Assembly: GCA_013140875.1 (NCBI GenBank)
Contig: JABFSB010000020.1
Span: 1-12,809, forward strand
DNA from: Acidobacteriota bacterium
GTDB lineage: Bacteria > Acidobacteriota > Blastocatellia > Pyrinomonadales > Pyrinomonadaceae
Direction of reading: 5' to 3'
DNA: 12,809 bases
Shown piece after piece: positions 1 to 6,369 of this stretch. The position numbers were made by a program, and so were the translations under genes. Position 1 is the stretch's first letter; the number at the start of each line of letters is the position of its first letter. Below the pieces are notes generated by a model. That model made no database searches. It saw only the letters and a program-made list of their open reading frames with translations, and was not told the DNA's origin.

Positions 1-388
1 GGCGAGCAATACCGCCGCCACGATCAGTCCGCATATCGTCATTAGCATCAACAGGACACCCATACTATCTCCAGTTATTTGTCCGGCGGCCTGCCCGGCA
101 ATTATCAGCAGCGAAAACAAAATAAAAATACAGACCATCACATCCGCCCCGCGTGCCAACTGCTTCTCCGGCGGAGTTTTTGCAAAATGCACCAGCGTCC
201 AAACAAAGGCCCCGACCGGAAAAACGAGCAAGAACATCGGCACCGCCATTGGCGGAAATACGAACCTGAGAAGCACGCCCGAGCTACCCGAACCAGTAAG
301 CAACGCCCGCCCAAAGCACGATAAGTGGGCCGATCAGCAGCGAGTGGACCAGCCAATAAGTAATTGGGCTTTTAATTATCCGAGCCAT
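1..388 (-). pseudogene. Partial multi-span membrane protein gene with apparent frameshift
   Basis: I do not recognise the family. From the ATG at 388 the frame encodes about 34 residues with one hydrophobic segment (YWLVHSLLIGPLIVLWAGVAY) and then meets TAG at 284-286. Just before that stop, the neighbouring frame becomes open and stays open to base 1. It encodes three more hydrophobic stretches, around FPPMAVPMFLLVFPVGAFVW, VMVCIFILFSLLIIAG and MGVLLMLMTICGLIVAAVLL. Dropping one G from the GGG at 287-289 joins the frames smoothly (YWFG|SSGVLLRFVF). The likely original product is therefore a membrane protein of at least four helices, and its 3' end lies outside the window. Alternatively a shorter intact protein starts at TTG 303 or GTG 276. 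It is the third gene of the cassette after the membrane protein and the winged-helix regulator. A sequencing error in the homopolymer would explain it equally well. Confidence 0.5.
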
Positions 389-400
389 AACATCAGTTTC

Positions 401-459
401 AGAGTTCAAACTTCAGTTTGTCTTTCCGTTGTGGCCTGGCACGCTGAAGCGTGAACTCT
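401..459. repeat. REPIN-like doublet of two inverted REP units
   Basis: Two 20-base units face each other across a 19-base spacer (421-439). Unit 1 at 401-420 reads AGAGTTCAAACTTCAGTTTG. Unit 2 at 440-459, read on the minus strand, is AGAGTTCACGCTTCAGCGTG. Both have the same 5' head (AGAGTT) and the same TTCA tetraloop. Their 5-bp stems differ but stay perfectly paired (CAAAC/GTTTG versus CACGC/GCGTG). The heads also pair with each other, so the whole element can fold as an outer 6-bp stem carrying two hairpins. This is the architecture of REP doublets (REPINs), which are mobilised by RAYT transposases. Unit 2 overlaps two bases of the stop codon of the upstream regulator gene. No RAYT gene is in the window. 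Confidence 0.75.
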
Positions 460-829
460 AAACGCCTCCCTTCATTGCTTTGATCAGCGCTTCCATATGA
501 TCGAGATAACGCACCAATGCCTTGCGACCGTCTTTCGTAATCGAATACTCGGTCAGCGGCATACGGCCGGAGAATGATTTTGTGCAGGTGACGTAGCCGG
601 CTTCCTCAAGCTTGCGGGCGTGGACGCTGATGTTGCCGTCGGTCGTATCGAGCAGCTTTTTCAGGTCGCTGAAGCTCAGCTTTTCGTTTGCGGCCAATGC
701 GCTGATAATGCCAAGGCGCATCCGCTCGTGAATGACCTTATCGAGATCGTTCGAAACCTTGCCCGCTGCTTTTTCGACACGCAAGGCTTGGATAGTGCTT
801 TCGTTTTTTACTGCCAGGTTCTTTGCCAT
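458..829 (-). CDS. Small winged-helix transcriptional regulator (HTH_34/ArsR-like)
   Basis: A 123-residue DNA-binding protein. Residues about 32-80 form a winged helix-turn-helix: H-E-R-M-R-L-G-I-I-S-A-L (34-45) is the typical first helix, S-F-S-D-L-K-K-L-L (52-60) the second, and the recognition helix covers G-N-I-S-V-H-A-R-K-L-E-E-A-G-Y (65-79). A wing with K-S-F-S-G-R-M-P-L-T-E-Y follows (84-95), then a C-terminal helix likely used for dimerisation. This matches the small 'winged helix DNA-binding domain' regulators related to ArsR/MarR. No cysteine-rich metal site is visible (only C82). I chose the ATG at 829; a TTG at 835 would add two residues. No good Shine-Dalgarno is present. The upstream neighbour encodes a six-helix membrane protein, and a large inverted repeat lies between the two. 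It probably controls its own cassette, but the effector is unknown. Confidence 0.85.
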   Translation of the reverse strand: MAKNLAVKNESTIQALRVEKAAGKVSNDLDKVIHERMRLGIISALAANEKLSFSDLKKLLDTTDGNISVHARKLEEAGYVTCTKSFSGRMPLTEYSITKDGRKALVRYLDHMEALIKAMKGGV

Positions 830-842
830 TGTCAAAACTTTT

Positions 843-959
843 TTTGCCCGCGAAAGACGCGAAAAGACGCGAAATTATCATCTGGTCAAAACTTATTAGA
901 ACGTTTTTCTGATCCGTTTCTTTTCTATTTCGCGCACTTTCGCGTATTTCGCGGGCAAA
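843..959. repeat. Long imperfect inverted repeat of CGCGAAA units
   Basis: The left arm is 843-874 and the right arm 928-959, each 32 bases, matching at 28 of 32 positions when inverted, with 53 bases between. The outermost 13 bases (TTTGCCCGCGAAA) match perfectly. Each arm holds three CGCGAAA heptamers at roughly 9-10 base spacing, facing inward on one side and outward on the other. A 10-base direct repeat, GTCAAAACTT, occurs at 831-840 and 885-894, flanking the left arm. The element fills almost the whole 134-base gap between the membrane-protein gene and the regulator gene. In RNA it would fold into a long hairpin. It could be a miniature mobile or REP-type repeat, or a regulatory or attenuating hairpin. 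There is no coding content and no U-tract. Confidence 0.75.
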
Positions 960-963
960 CTCT

Positions 964-1587
964 CTACCCTCCGTAACGCTTTGCGATGATAGCCCCGAAC
1001 ACGATGTGCAGCAGGCCGAAGCTCGCGGCCATCATTGCGTTGCTGTAATTGGTCGGCACAACGAAGGCGATCGCTCCGAGAGCCATAAAGCACCATCCCA
1101 TTACCGGAACAACTCGAACAGAAAACGCTCCGCCGCAGACGACCGCCGCACCGTAGCTGATCATGCAGACCGGCGCCATCTCGTAATAATGCCCGTACCG
1201 CCAAAGGCCCAGCACGATCACGATTCCCGCGACCAGCGGCGGCAGAAAGCTCATTGCAAACTTCTTTCCCGGCGCCGACAACAGCGGCTGGCCGGCGATC
1301 TTGGATTTTTGCCACATCGCAAGCATCCCGATCGCAAATGCCAGTGCCGCTTCAACCAACCAGACCGTAAGGGCATCGACAAGATAGACCTGAATGTTCG
1401 CGATATATGCCGCAGCCGCGGCGGTCACGCCCATCAAAATGCCGCCGTATCCCGGAACGGCCGTAAAATGCGTCGACCGCTCCATCGTCTCGCGGATAAA
1501 CGCGAGATTGTCGATAGCGCGGTCGCTTAAATTGACGGGTTCGTTTTGCTCTAAATTAGCTTCGCGGATGGGCTGTATTTTCGCCAT
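964..1587 (-). CDS. Six-helix integral membrane protein of regulator cassette
   Basis: A 207-residue protein of unassigned function. A hydrophilic N-terminus (1-40, with L-S-D-R-A-I-D-N-L-A-F-I-R-E-T-M-E-R) precedes six predicted hydrophobic segments at about 47-66, 70-92, 112-131, 136-154, 158-178 and 184-202. The protein ends in K-R-Y-G-G. No catalytic motif or ATPase signature is visible. I chose the ATG at 1587; the longer frame needs a TTG at 1608. That TTG lies within the proposed promoter spacer, so the ATG is more likely. The gene is first in a minus-strand cassette with the winged-helix regulator (458-829) and another membrane protein (1-388). This suggests a membrane function co-regulated by the winged-helix protein, for example sensing or stress response, but that is inference. 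Confidence 0.8.
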   Translation of the reverse strand: MAKIQPIREANLEQNEPVNLSDRAIDNLAFIRETMERSTHFTAVPGYGGILMGVTAAAAAYIANIQVYLVDALTVWLVEAALAFAIGMLAMWQKSKIAGQPLLSAPGKKFAMSFLPPLVAGIVIVLGLWRYGHYYEMAPVCMISYGAAVVCGGAFSVRVVPVMGWCFMALGAIAFVVPTNYSNAMMAASFGLLHIVFGAIIAKRYGG

Positions 1588-1596
1588 ACGCCGGTA

Positions 1597-1645
1597 AGAA
1601 TAGACCAAGTAATCTGTTCTGTCAAGTACTTTATGATATAAAGTA
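1597..1645 (-). promoter_or_regulatory. Putative promoter with upstream palindromic operator
   Basis: Reading the minus strand, TTGACA (1625-1620, a perfect -35) is followed after 17 bases by TATTCT (1602-1597, 4/6 to the -10 consensus). The ATG at 1587 lies nine bases past the -10, so the transcript would be nearly leaderless. One base upstream of the -35 is the palindrome TACTTTAT-GAT-ATAAAGTA (1627-1645), with perfect 8-bp arms and a 3-base centre. This is a natural place for a dimeric winged-helix repressor or activator to bind. Binding by the cassette's own regulator is inference. Confidence 0.5.
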
Positions 1646-1713
1646 TCCGCTCTTCTTTTCTTACTTTGCGACCACCTCGTTCTAGTCCCGCTTAAAACGA
1701 GTCCGTCTAACTA

Positions 1714-2622
1714 TTAATTGGCCGCCTTTTTGTTTTTCGCATCCGGTTGTTTTGAGAGGTACTGTTTGGACTTTACCGGATCGTTCATTATGTCGCCGAA
1801 GTTTTCCAGCGGAGCGGCGGGCGGGTCGTTGACCAAATAGGTAAGGCGCTTTCGCTGCATCAAGAAAACCTTGCCGTTCCATTTATAGAAGGTCCGAGTG
1901 AAAAAGGTCGGGCAGCAAAGCTGTTCTTCGTCGCCGGTGATCTTTCCGGTTTCGGTTTGGCCGAGTAGAAAGCGGTCCTGGCCGTAGAGTTCAACGACGA
2001 GTTCGCCGTTCTCGGTCCGTATATCTTTCAAACCGCCGTCGGCCCGGTCGCCGGTACGGAAATTCCAAAGCAGTTCGGGCTGGCCGTCCTTCCAGCCATA
2101 CACATAGACAAGCTGCGGAATGGCCGCCCCTCCGGTTTCTACCTTGAGAATGACGAGTGCTTCGTCCTGGCCGTCATTGTTCGCGTCCAGATATTTCGTC
2201 GTGACGTACGACATTCCGATTCGCCGTTCGGCCCGGGCTGCGGCCTTTTCTTCGGCAGACATCTCTTCGCCAACGTCGCGTATTCGGGGCTGGAGTTTAC
2301 CGTCGGCCAAGGTAATCTCGTCACCGTCCGGATGCTGCCATCCCCGTGGCAGAGGATAAGTGAAGTTCTTAAAATTGAACTGGCCGAGCGGCGAAGACGT
2401 CGTTTTGCCGCGAGCGTCGAGGAGCTCTTTTTGAAGATCGGGCATCGCGGGCGAAGGCTCGGCGGCGGGCGGCTGAAAGCTTTTCGGCTGTTCATCGGAG
2501 CCTGCGGCCGTCGATGACTGTTCGTCGGAATTCCCCGTTTCCGCCGTGCTGCCGCACGACGCCGCAAATAAAAGAACTGCAATAGCGATAAAGGCTGCTA
2601 TATCTTTCGAATTTGTTTTCAT
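1714..2622 (-). CDS. Lipoprotein with Asp-rich repeat-like motif
   Basis: A 302-residue predicted lipoprotein of unknown function. From the ATG at 2622 the N-terminus has Lys residues, a hydrophobic core (IAAFIAIAVLLFAAS) and Cys23, giving an A-A-S-C lipobox. A Ser/Glu/Pro-rich linker (24-60) follows, typical of tethers to the outer or inner membrane. The body includes D146-A-N-N-D-G-Q-D-E-A, a D-x-N-x-D-G-x-D calcium-loop pattern seen in FG-GAP/VCBS and related extracellular proteins, and a C236-C237 pair. It lacks the repetition needed to call a propeller. A TTG start at 2652 overlaps the duf2254 stop as TTGA and would add ten residues before the signal; I prefer the ATG because it gives a clean signal peptide. 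Close linkage to the DUF2254 gene suggests co-transcription. Confidence 0.8.
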   Translation of the reverse strand: MKTNSKDIAAFIAIAVLLFAASCGSTAETGNSDEQSSTAAGSDEQPKSFQPPAAEPSPAMPDLQKELLDARGKTTSSPLGQFNFKNFTYPLPRGWQHPDGDEITLADGKLQPRIRDVGEEMSAEEKAAARAERRIGMSYVTTKYLDANNDGQDEALVILKVETGGAAIPQLVYVYGWKDGQPELLWNFRTGDRADGGLKDIRTENGELVVELYGQDRFLLGQTETGKITGDEEQLCCPTFFTRTFYKWNGKVFLMQRKRLTYLVNDPPAAPLENFGDIMNDPVKSKQYLSKQPDAKNKKAAN

Positions 2623-2648
2623 GATCTGCCAAATATTTCCGGGCTTGA

Positions 2649-3998
2649 TCAAACGTCCATACTTTCGCCGACCGCGGCCGCGGTGGCTTTATGGCGATCC
2701 GCCATTTCCGGCTTGCCGAGTCTGTCGAGCTTTTCGCCCGCCGCGATATAGAACTTTCTCAGTGCCTTACGTACGTAATTGCGATTTTCGATCAGCGGGA
2801 ACATCTCGCGGCCTCCCGCTTGATAAAGCGCTGTCAGCTCCATTTCACCTATTTCTTTTACGACAATCGCCGCCCGATCCGCGTCGGGTGCAGCGGAAAT
2901 GATTTCCGTCAGAACGCCAATGATCGCCCGCACGATAACGTGGTCGTTTCGACCGAACTGATAGATCTGATCGAAGGCATCGTCGATGTACTGTTCGAAC
3001 GACGGTTCCTTCAACAAGATTCCTTGCTTTTCCAATTTGAGGGATTTTACCGAACGCGATTCGCGGCCGATCAACTCTTTGATTATCACGCCGAGATAAT
3101 GAATGCAATTCACGCACGTCGTCGGGTCGTTCACCGCGGGTGAAATGGCTTTGACGCCGATGTCGACCAACTGGCGTATTCCGTACTCGATGTCCTGGTC
3201 GATGCTGCGAAATTTGTGAAGTACGAAGCACTCGCGTATCTCGCTTTCTGTTCGCCCGCCCAGCTCGGTTTCCGGTTCGATCACCGCCAGCGGCGAGCCT
3301 ACTTCGACAAAGCTTCCAAAATAATTCACCGACTTAAGTACGGCCATCGGTTCGTTCGCTCTTAACCTTGAAAACACCATCGAAAGGCGTTCTGTGTCGA
3401 TATTTTCGAGAAATCCGATTTTGTCCGAACAGATAGCCGAAGGGTAAGTTGATTGCGTCCGCCGCAGCGGAGCGAGATCGCGGTCGATCTCGTCCAGTGT
3501 ACGATCGGCAATGTTTTTTGTGATGCTCGCGGCGTTAAGGTTGTCGGCCAGATAACTCAGGAACGAAGGGAACAAAACAAAAACGGCGTACGCGGCGAGA
3601 ATTACGGCAAGCAGGTGGAGTTCGACATGCGGAAGGAACTGAACGACAAACAGAAAGGCAAATATCGCTATAAATGACCACAGAAAGATCGAGCGAAAAC
3701 GGTCGCCGTGCCAAAAATGCCTTACGACACGCGGGGAAAACTGGACCGACACCAGCGACAACGCAACAAACACAAACGAAAACGTCGTGACCAAAACGGT
3801 GATCCCGACACCGATCATCGCAATTCCAAGCGACGGAAGAAGCTGCGACAAACCGGTCCAGCTCCGATTGCTCAAGGTCAAAAGTAAAACAACGAATACG
3901 GCAAGAAAGCCCGCAAGAATGCCGAGCAGAACGACAGCCCGGTCACGATCGGTTCTTACGGGCTGCCTTTGCGGTTTTCGATGAGATTTTGCAGGCAT
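2649..3998 (-). CDS. DUF2254 family membrane protein
   Basis: A 449-residue predicted inner-membrane protein whose features fit the DUF2254 family (PF10011), which has no firmly assigned reaction. Four hydrophobic segments lie in the N-terminal third, at about 21-41, 55-85, 104-121 and 127-148. F-S-P-R (87-90) followed by V-V-R-H-F is a family hallmark. A soluble C-terminal part follows, with S-P-A-V-N-D-P-T-T-C-V-N-C-I at 286-299, the other strongly conserved DUF2254 block. Between them, G-S-F-V-E-V-G-S-P-L-A-V-I (228-240) resembles a small beta barrel. The ATG at 3998 starts 20 bases after the ettA stop, with a weak AGAG upstream. The stop overlaps a possible TTG start of the lipoprotein gene. 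Length and motif order are normal for the family. Confidence 0.88.
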   Translation of the reverse strand: MPAKSHRKPQRQPVRTDRDRAVVLLGILAGFLAVFVVLLLTLSNRSWTGLSQLLPSLGIAMIGVGITVLVTTFSFVFVALSLVSVQFSPRVVRHFWHGDRFRSIFLWSFIAIFAFLFVVQFLPHVELHLLAVILAAYAVFVLFPSFLSYLADNLNAASITKNIADRTLDEIDRDLAPLRRTQSTYPSAICSDKIGFLENIDTERLSMVFSRLRANEPMAVLKSVNYFGSFVEVGSPLAVIEPETELGGRTESEIRECFVLHKFRSIDQDIEYGIRQLVDIGVKAISPAVNDPTTCVNCIHYLGVIIKELIGRESRSVKSLKLEKQGILLKEPSFEQYIDDAFDQIYQFGRNDHVIVRAIIGVLTEIISAAPDADRAAIVVKEIGEMELTALYQAGGREMFPLIENRNYVRKALRKFYIAAGEKLDRLGKPEMADRHKATAAAVGESMDV

Positions 3999-4018
3999 TT
4001 ATCTCTGCGGATTTTCGA

Positions 4019-5707
4019 TCAGGCCCTTGTCAGGCTCCGGTATTTAATACGGTGCGGCTGATCGGCGTCGTGTCCGAGACGGCGTTTGCGGTCGGCTTCG
4101 TATTCGGTGTAATTGCCGTCGAAATATTCGACGTGACTGTCGCCTTCGAACGCTAGAATGTGCGTTGCAATTCGATCGAGAAACCAGCGGTCGTGGCTGA
4201 TGACAACCGCACAGCCGGCAAAATTCTCGAGCGCTTCTTCCAGGGCTCGCATCGTGTTGACATCGATGTCGTTGGTCGGTTCGTCCAACAGCAAAACGTT
4301 TGCGCCAGATTTAAGCATTTTAGCGAGGTGCACGCGATTGCGTTCACCGCCCGATAGCTGGCCGACGAATTTTTGCTGGTCGGTGCCGGAGAAATTGAAT
4401 TTCGAGACATAGGTCCGGGCGTTCATCTCTCGTTTGCCGAGCGTTACAAAATCGAGCCCGTCGGCGATCTCGTCAAAGACGGTCTTGTCTGCATTGAGCG
4501 AGTCGCGCGATTGATCGACATATCCAAGCTTGACCGTTTCACCGACCTTGAACGAACCCGAATCGGCCGTGTCCTGACCCGTGATCAAGCGGAAAAGCGT
4601 CGTCTTGCCGGCCCCGTTCGGCCCGATAACGCCGACGATGCCGCCTTTTGGCAGCGAGAACTCAAGGTTTTCGAAAAGGATGGTATCGTCATAACCTTTC
4701 GAAACGCCGTGGGCCTCGATAACGACATCGCCGAGGCGTTCGCCCGGCGGAATATAAATTTCCAGGTCGTCAGCACGCTTTTCGCTTTTTGACGCGACCA
4801 TCTCCTCGTAATCGTTGATACGCGCTTTCGACTTGGCGTGACGGCCCTTCGGCGACATCCTGATCCACTCAAGCTCGCGTTCGAGAGTTTTCTGAAGTTT
4901 GTCCTCGCTTCGCGCTTCCTGGGCGAGACGTGTACCTTTCTGTTCGAGCCATGACGAATAATTACCTTGATAAGGAATTCCCTGTCCACGGTCGAGTTCG
5001 AGTATCCAACCGGCAATATTGTCGAGAAAGTAACGGTCGTGGGTTACGGCGATGATCGTGCCCTCGTATTTTTGAAGATGCTGCTCAAGCCAGCCGACCG
5101 TCTCGGCGTCGAGGTGGTTCGTGGGTTCGTCGAGCAGCAGAATGTCCGGCTTTTGCAGAAGCAATCGGCACAATGCGACCCGGCGTTTTTCGCCGCCGCT
5201 CAAGTTTTTCACGACCGTTTCCGGCGGCGGGCAGCGAAGCGCGTCCATCGCCATCTCCAACCGCGCGTCGAGGTCCCAGGCATCCGCGTGATCGAGCTTT
5301 TCCTGCACCTCGCCCTGTCGCTCGATAAGCTTTGCCATCTCGTAATCGTCCATCGGCTCGGCAAACTTGGCGTTGATCTCTTCGTATTCCTTGAGCAGAT
5401 CGACGGTAGACTGAACGGCTTCTTCGACTATCTGCTGAACCGTTTTCGTTTCATCCAGCTTCGGCTCCTGCTCGAGATATCCGACCGAATATCCCTTCGA
5501 AAAAACGACCTCGCCGTTAAATTCCTTATCCGTACCCGCAATGATCCGCAACAGGCTCGATTTACCCGCACCATTCAACCCAAGCACGCCGATCTTGGCA
5601 CCGTAGAAAAATGAAAGGTAAATGTCCTTCAGGACAGGTTTCTTGTCGTAAAACTTGCTTACCTTGACCATCGAAAAGATGATCTTGTTTGGTTCTGGAT
5701 TGCTCAT
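4019..5707 (-). CDS. ettA: Energy-dependent translational throttle protein EttA (ABC-F ATPase)
   Basis: A 562-residue cytoplasmic ABC-F protein. In the family, EttA binds the ribosomal E site and gates early elongation according to the ATP/ADP ratio. Two complete nucleotide-binding domains are visible. The first has Walker A G-L-N-G-A-G-K-S (43-50), signature L-S-G-G-E (169-173), Walker B with D-E-P-T-N (193-197) and switch His223. The second has G-P-N-G-A-G-K-T (362-369), L-S-G-G-E (451-455), D-E-P-T-N-D (475-480) and His505. The ABC-F linker is charged and helical (about 255-310, with M-S-P-K-G-R-H-A-K-S-K-A-R). The C-terminus P-H-R-I-K-Y-R-S-L-T-R-A is characteristic of EttA. There are no membrane segments, as expected. 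The length is close to the E. coli protein (555). The start is 12 bases after the ParE-like gene stop, with no strong Shine-Dalgarno. Confidence 0.95.
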   Translation of the reverse strand: MSNPEPNKIIFSMVKVSKFYDKKPVLKDIYLSFFYGAKIGVLGLNGAGKSSLLRIIAGTDKEFNGEVVFSKGYSVGYLEQEPKLDETKTVQQIVEEAVQSTVDLLKEYEEINAKFAEPMDDYEMAKLIERQGEVQEKLDHADAWDLDARLEMAMDALRCPPPETVVKNLSGGEKRRVALCRLLLQKPDILLLDEPTNHLDAETVGWLEQHLQKYEGTIIAVTHDRYFLDNIAGWILELDRGQGIPYQGNYSSWLEQKGTRLAQEARSEDKLQKTLERELEWIRMSPKGRHAKSKARINDYEEMVASKSEKRADDLEIYIPPGERLGDVVIEAHGVSKGYDDTILFENLEFSLPKGGIVGVIGPNGAGKTTLFRLITGQDTADSGSFKVGETVKLGYVDQSRDSLNADKTVFDEIADGLDFVTLGKREMNARTYVSKFNFSGTDQQKFVGQLSGGERNRVHLAKMLKSGANVLLLDEPTNDIDVNTMRALEEALENFAGCAVVISHDRWFLDRIATHILAFEGDSHVEYFDGNYTEYEADRKRRLGHDADQPHRIKYRSLTRA

Positions 5708-5719
5708 TATGAAAACGTT

Positions 5720-6049
5720 CTATTCGGTTTGATCGAGTGTGATCGATGAGGGAATGTCCCTTTTGCTATGAAGCACGCGCGCTATTTCGATGCACCGTTC
5801 CTTTTCAACGTAAAAAATTAGATATGGAAACCGCTTTATCGGCCATTGCCGAAGATCGGAGATCTGAAGTTCATAGCCGTAACGTTGGGAGCCGGCAGCA
5901 GGTTGTCTAGAGATGTATCGTATCGCTTCTTCAAGTTGGTTCAAAAACGCCGATGCGATCTCAGTTCCCGCCTCGTCCAGATAATAGGAAATAGCCAATT
6001 CAATATCGTCGTCCGCCCGGCGTCGGCGAACTACCAATTTCTGGCGCAC
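5720..6049 (-). CDS. RelE/ParE family toxin of type II toxin-antitoxin system
   Basis: A 109-residue basic protein with the ParE fold pattern. Two N-terminal helices (A12-D-D-D-I-E-L-A-I-S-Y-Y-L and A35-F-L-N-Q-L-E-E-A-I-R-Y-I) are followed by a beta core: P-I-K-R-F-P-Y-L-I-F-Y (70-80), then E-I-A-R-V-L-H-S-K-R-D (88-98). F-P-Y-x-I-F-Y and R-V-L-H-x-x-R-D are the best-known signatures. ParE toxins poison DNA gyrase while RelE toxins cleave mRNA; the sequence favours the ParE branch but does not settle the target. It starts with GTG at 6049, abutting the antitoxin TAA with no gap, so it is probably translationally coupled. The antitoxin gene precedes it, as usual for parDE. All motifs look intact. 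The ettA start lies 12 bases downstream. Confidence 0.9.
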   Translation of the reverse strand: MRQKLVVRRRRADDDIELAISYYLDEAGTEIASAFLNQLEEAIRYISRQPAAGSQRYGYELQISDLRQWPIKRFPYLIFYVEKERCIEIARVLHSKRDIPSSITLDQTE

Positions 6050-6286
6050 TTATTTCTTCTCCGAGATCCGCTTTCTGAACTTATCAAAATATTGCTCATC
6101 CATCGGTTCATCTATCACCTCGGATTCCAGACCATCCATTATCAACTTGCGAAGCTTAACGCGGTCCTGCTCTTTTCTAAGCAGCTCCCGCACATACTCG
6201 CTGCTACTGGTGTAATCCCCGTCAGATACCTGCGAATCCACAAACGACCGAAGAGCTTCCGGCAAAGAAATGTTCATCGTGCTCAT
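6050..6286 (-). CDS. ParD-like ribbon-helix-helix antitoxin
   Basis: A 78-residue antitoxin. The N-terminal 40 residues form a ribbon-helix-helix: strand M4-N-I-S-L-P, helix A E10-A-L-R-S-F-V-D-S-Q-V, the S-D-G-D-Y-T-S-S turn, and helix B S29-E-Y-V-R-E-L-L-R-K-E-Q. Two such ribbons pair in a dimer to bind DNA. The acidic C-terminal half (about 45-78) would wrap the toxin and neutralise it. It probably represses its own promoter through the palindrome at 6306-6320. I chose the ATG at 6286; an alternative ATG at 6277 begins at the conserved MNISLPE. Neither has a Shine-Dalgarno sequence. The gene directly abuts the toxin gene. Confidence 0.9.
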   Translation of the reverse strand: MSTMNISLPEALRSFVDSQVSDGDYTSSSEYVRELLRKEQDRVKLRKLIMDGLESEVIDEPMDEQYFDKFRKRISEKK

Positions 6287-6292
6287 AGGTAA

Positions 6293-6321
6293 AAAATATC
6301 ATTTATGGCAAAGTTTGCCAA
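6293..6321 (-). promoter_or_regulatory. Putative parDE promoter with 15-bp palindromic operator
   Basis: On the minus strand, TTGGCA (6321-6316) and TATTTT (6298-6293) are separated by exactly 17 bases. The perfect palindrome TGGCAAA-G-TTTGCCA (6306-6320) covers most of the -35 and part of the spacer, where a ParD dimer could block RNA polymerase. The ATG at 6286 is seven bases past the -10, so transcription would begin at or next to the start codon. Repressor binding is inferred from parD family behaviour. Confidence 0.55.
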
Positions 6322-6369
6322 GCTATGTGCCGGGACCGTCGAAGAGATCTTGTTTGGCGTTATTGCTCA

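Noticed and set aside
843..959. CRISPR array reading of the repeated CGCGAAA units
   Set aside because: Units are heptamers in inverted arms with 2-3 base spacing, not 25-40 base direct repeats with unique spacers, and no cas gene is present.
896..1315. A second minus-strand frame overlapping the six-helix membrane gene
   Set aside because: Arg/Gly-rich out-of-frame translation that also runs through the inverted repeat; the membrane-protein frame is coherent.
1676..1701. Hairpin CTCGTT / AACGAG after the lipoprotein gene as a terminator
   Set aside because: Only a 6-bp stem with a 14-base loop and no T-run in either direction; not convincing.
4967..5614. A 215-codon plus-strand open frame antisense to ettA
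   Set aside because: It lies wholly inside a well-supported EttA coding region and its translation shows no domain; typical codon shadow.
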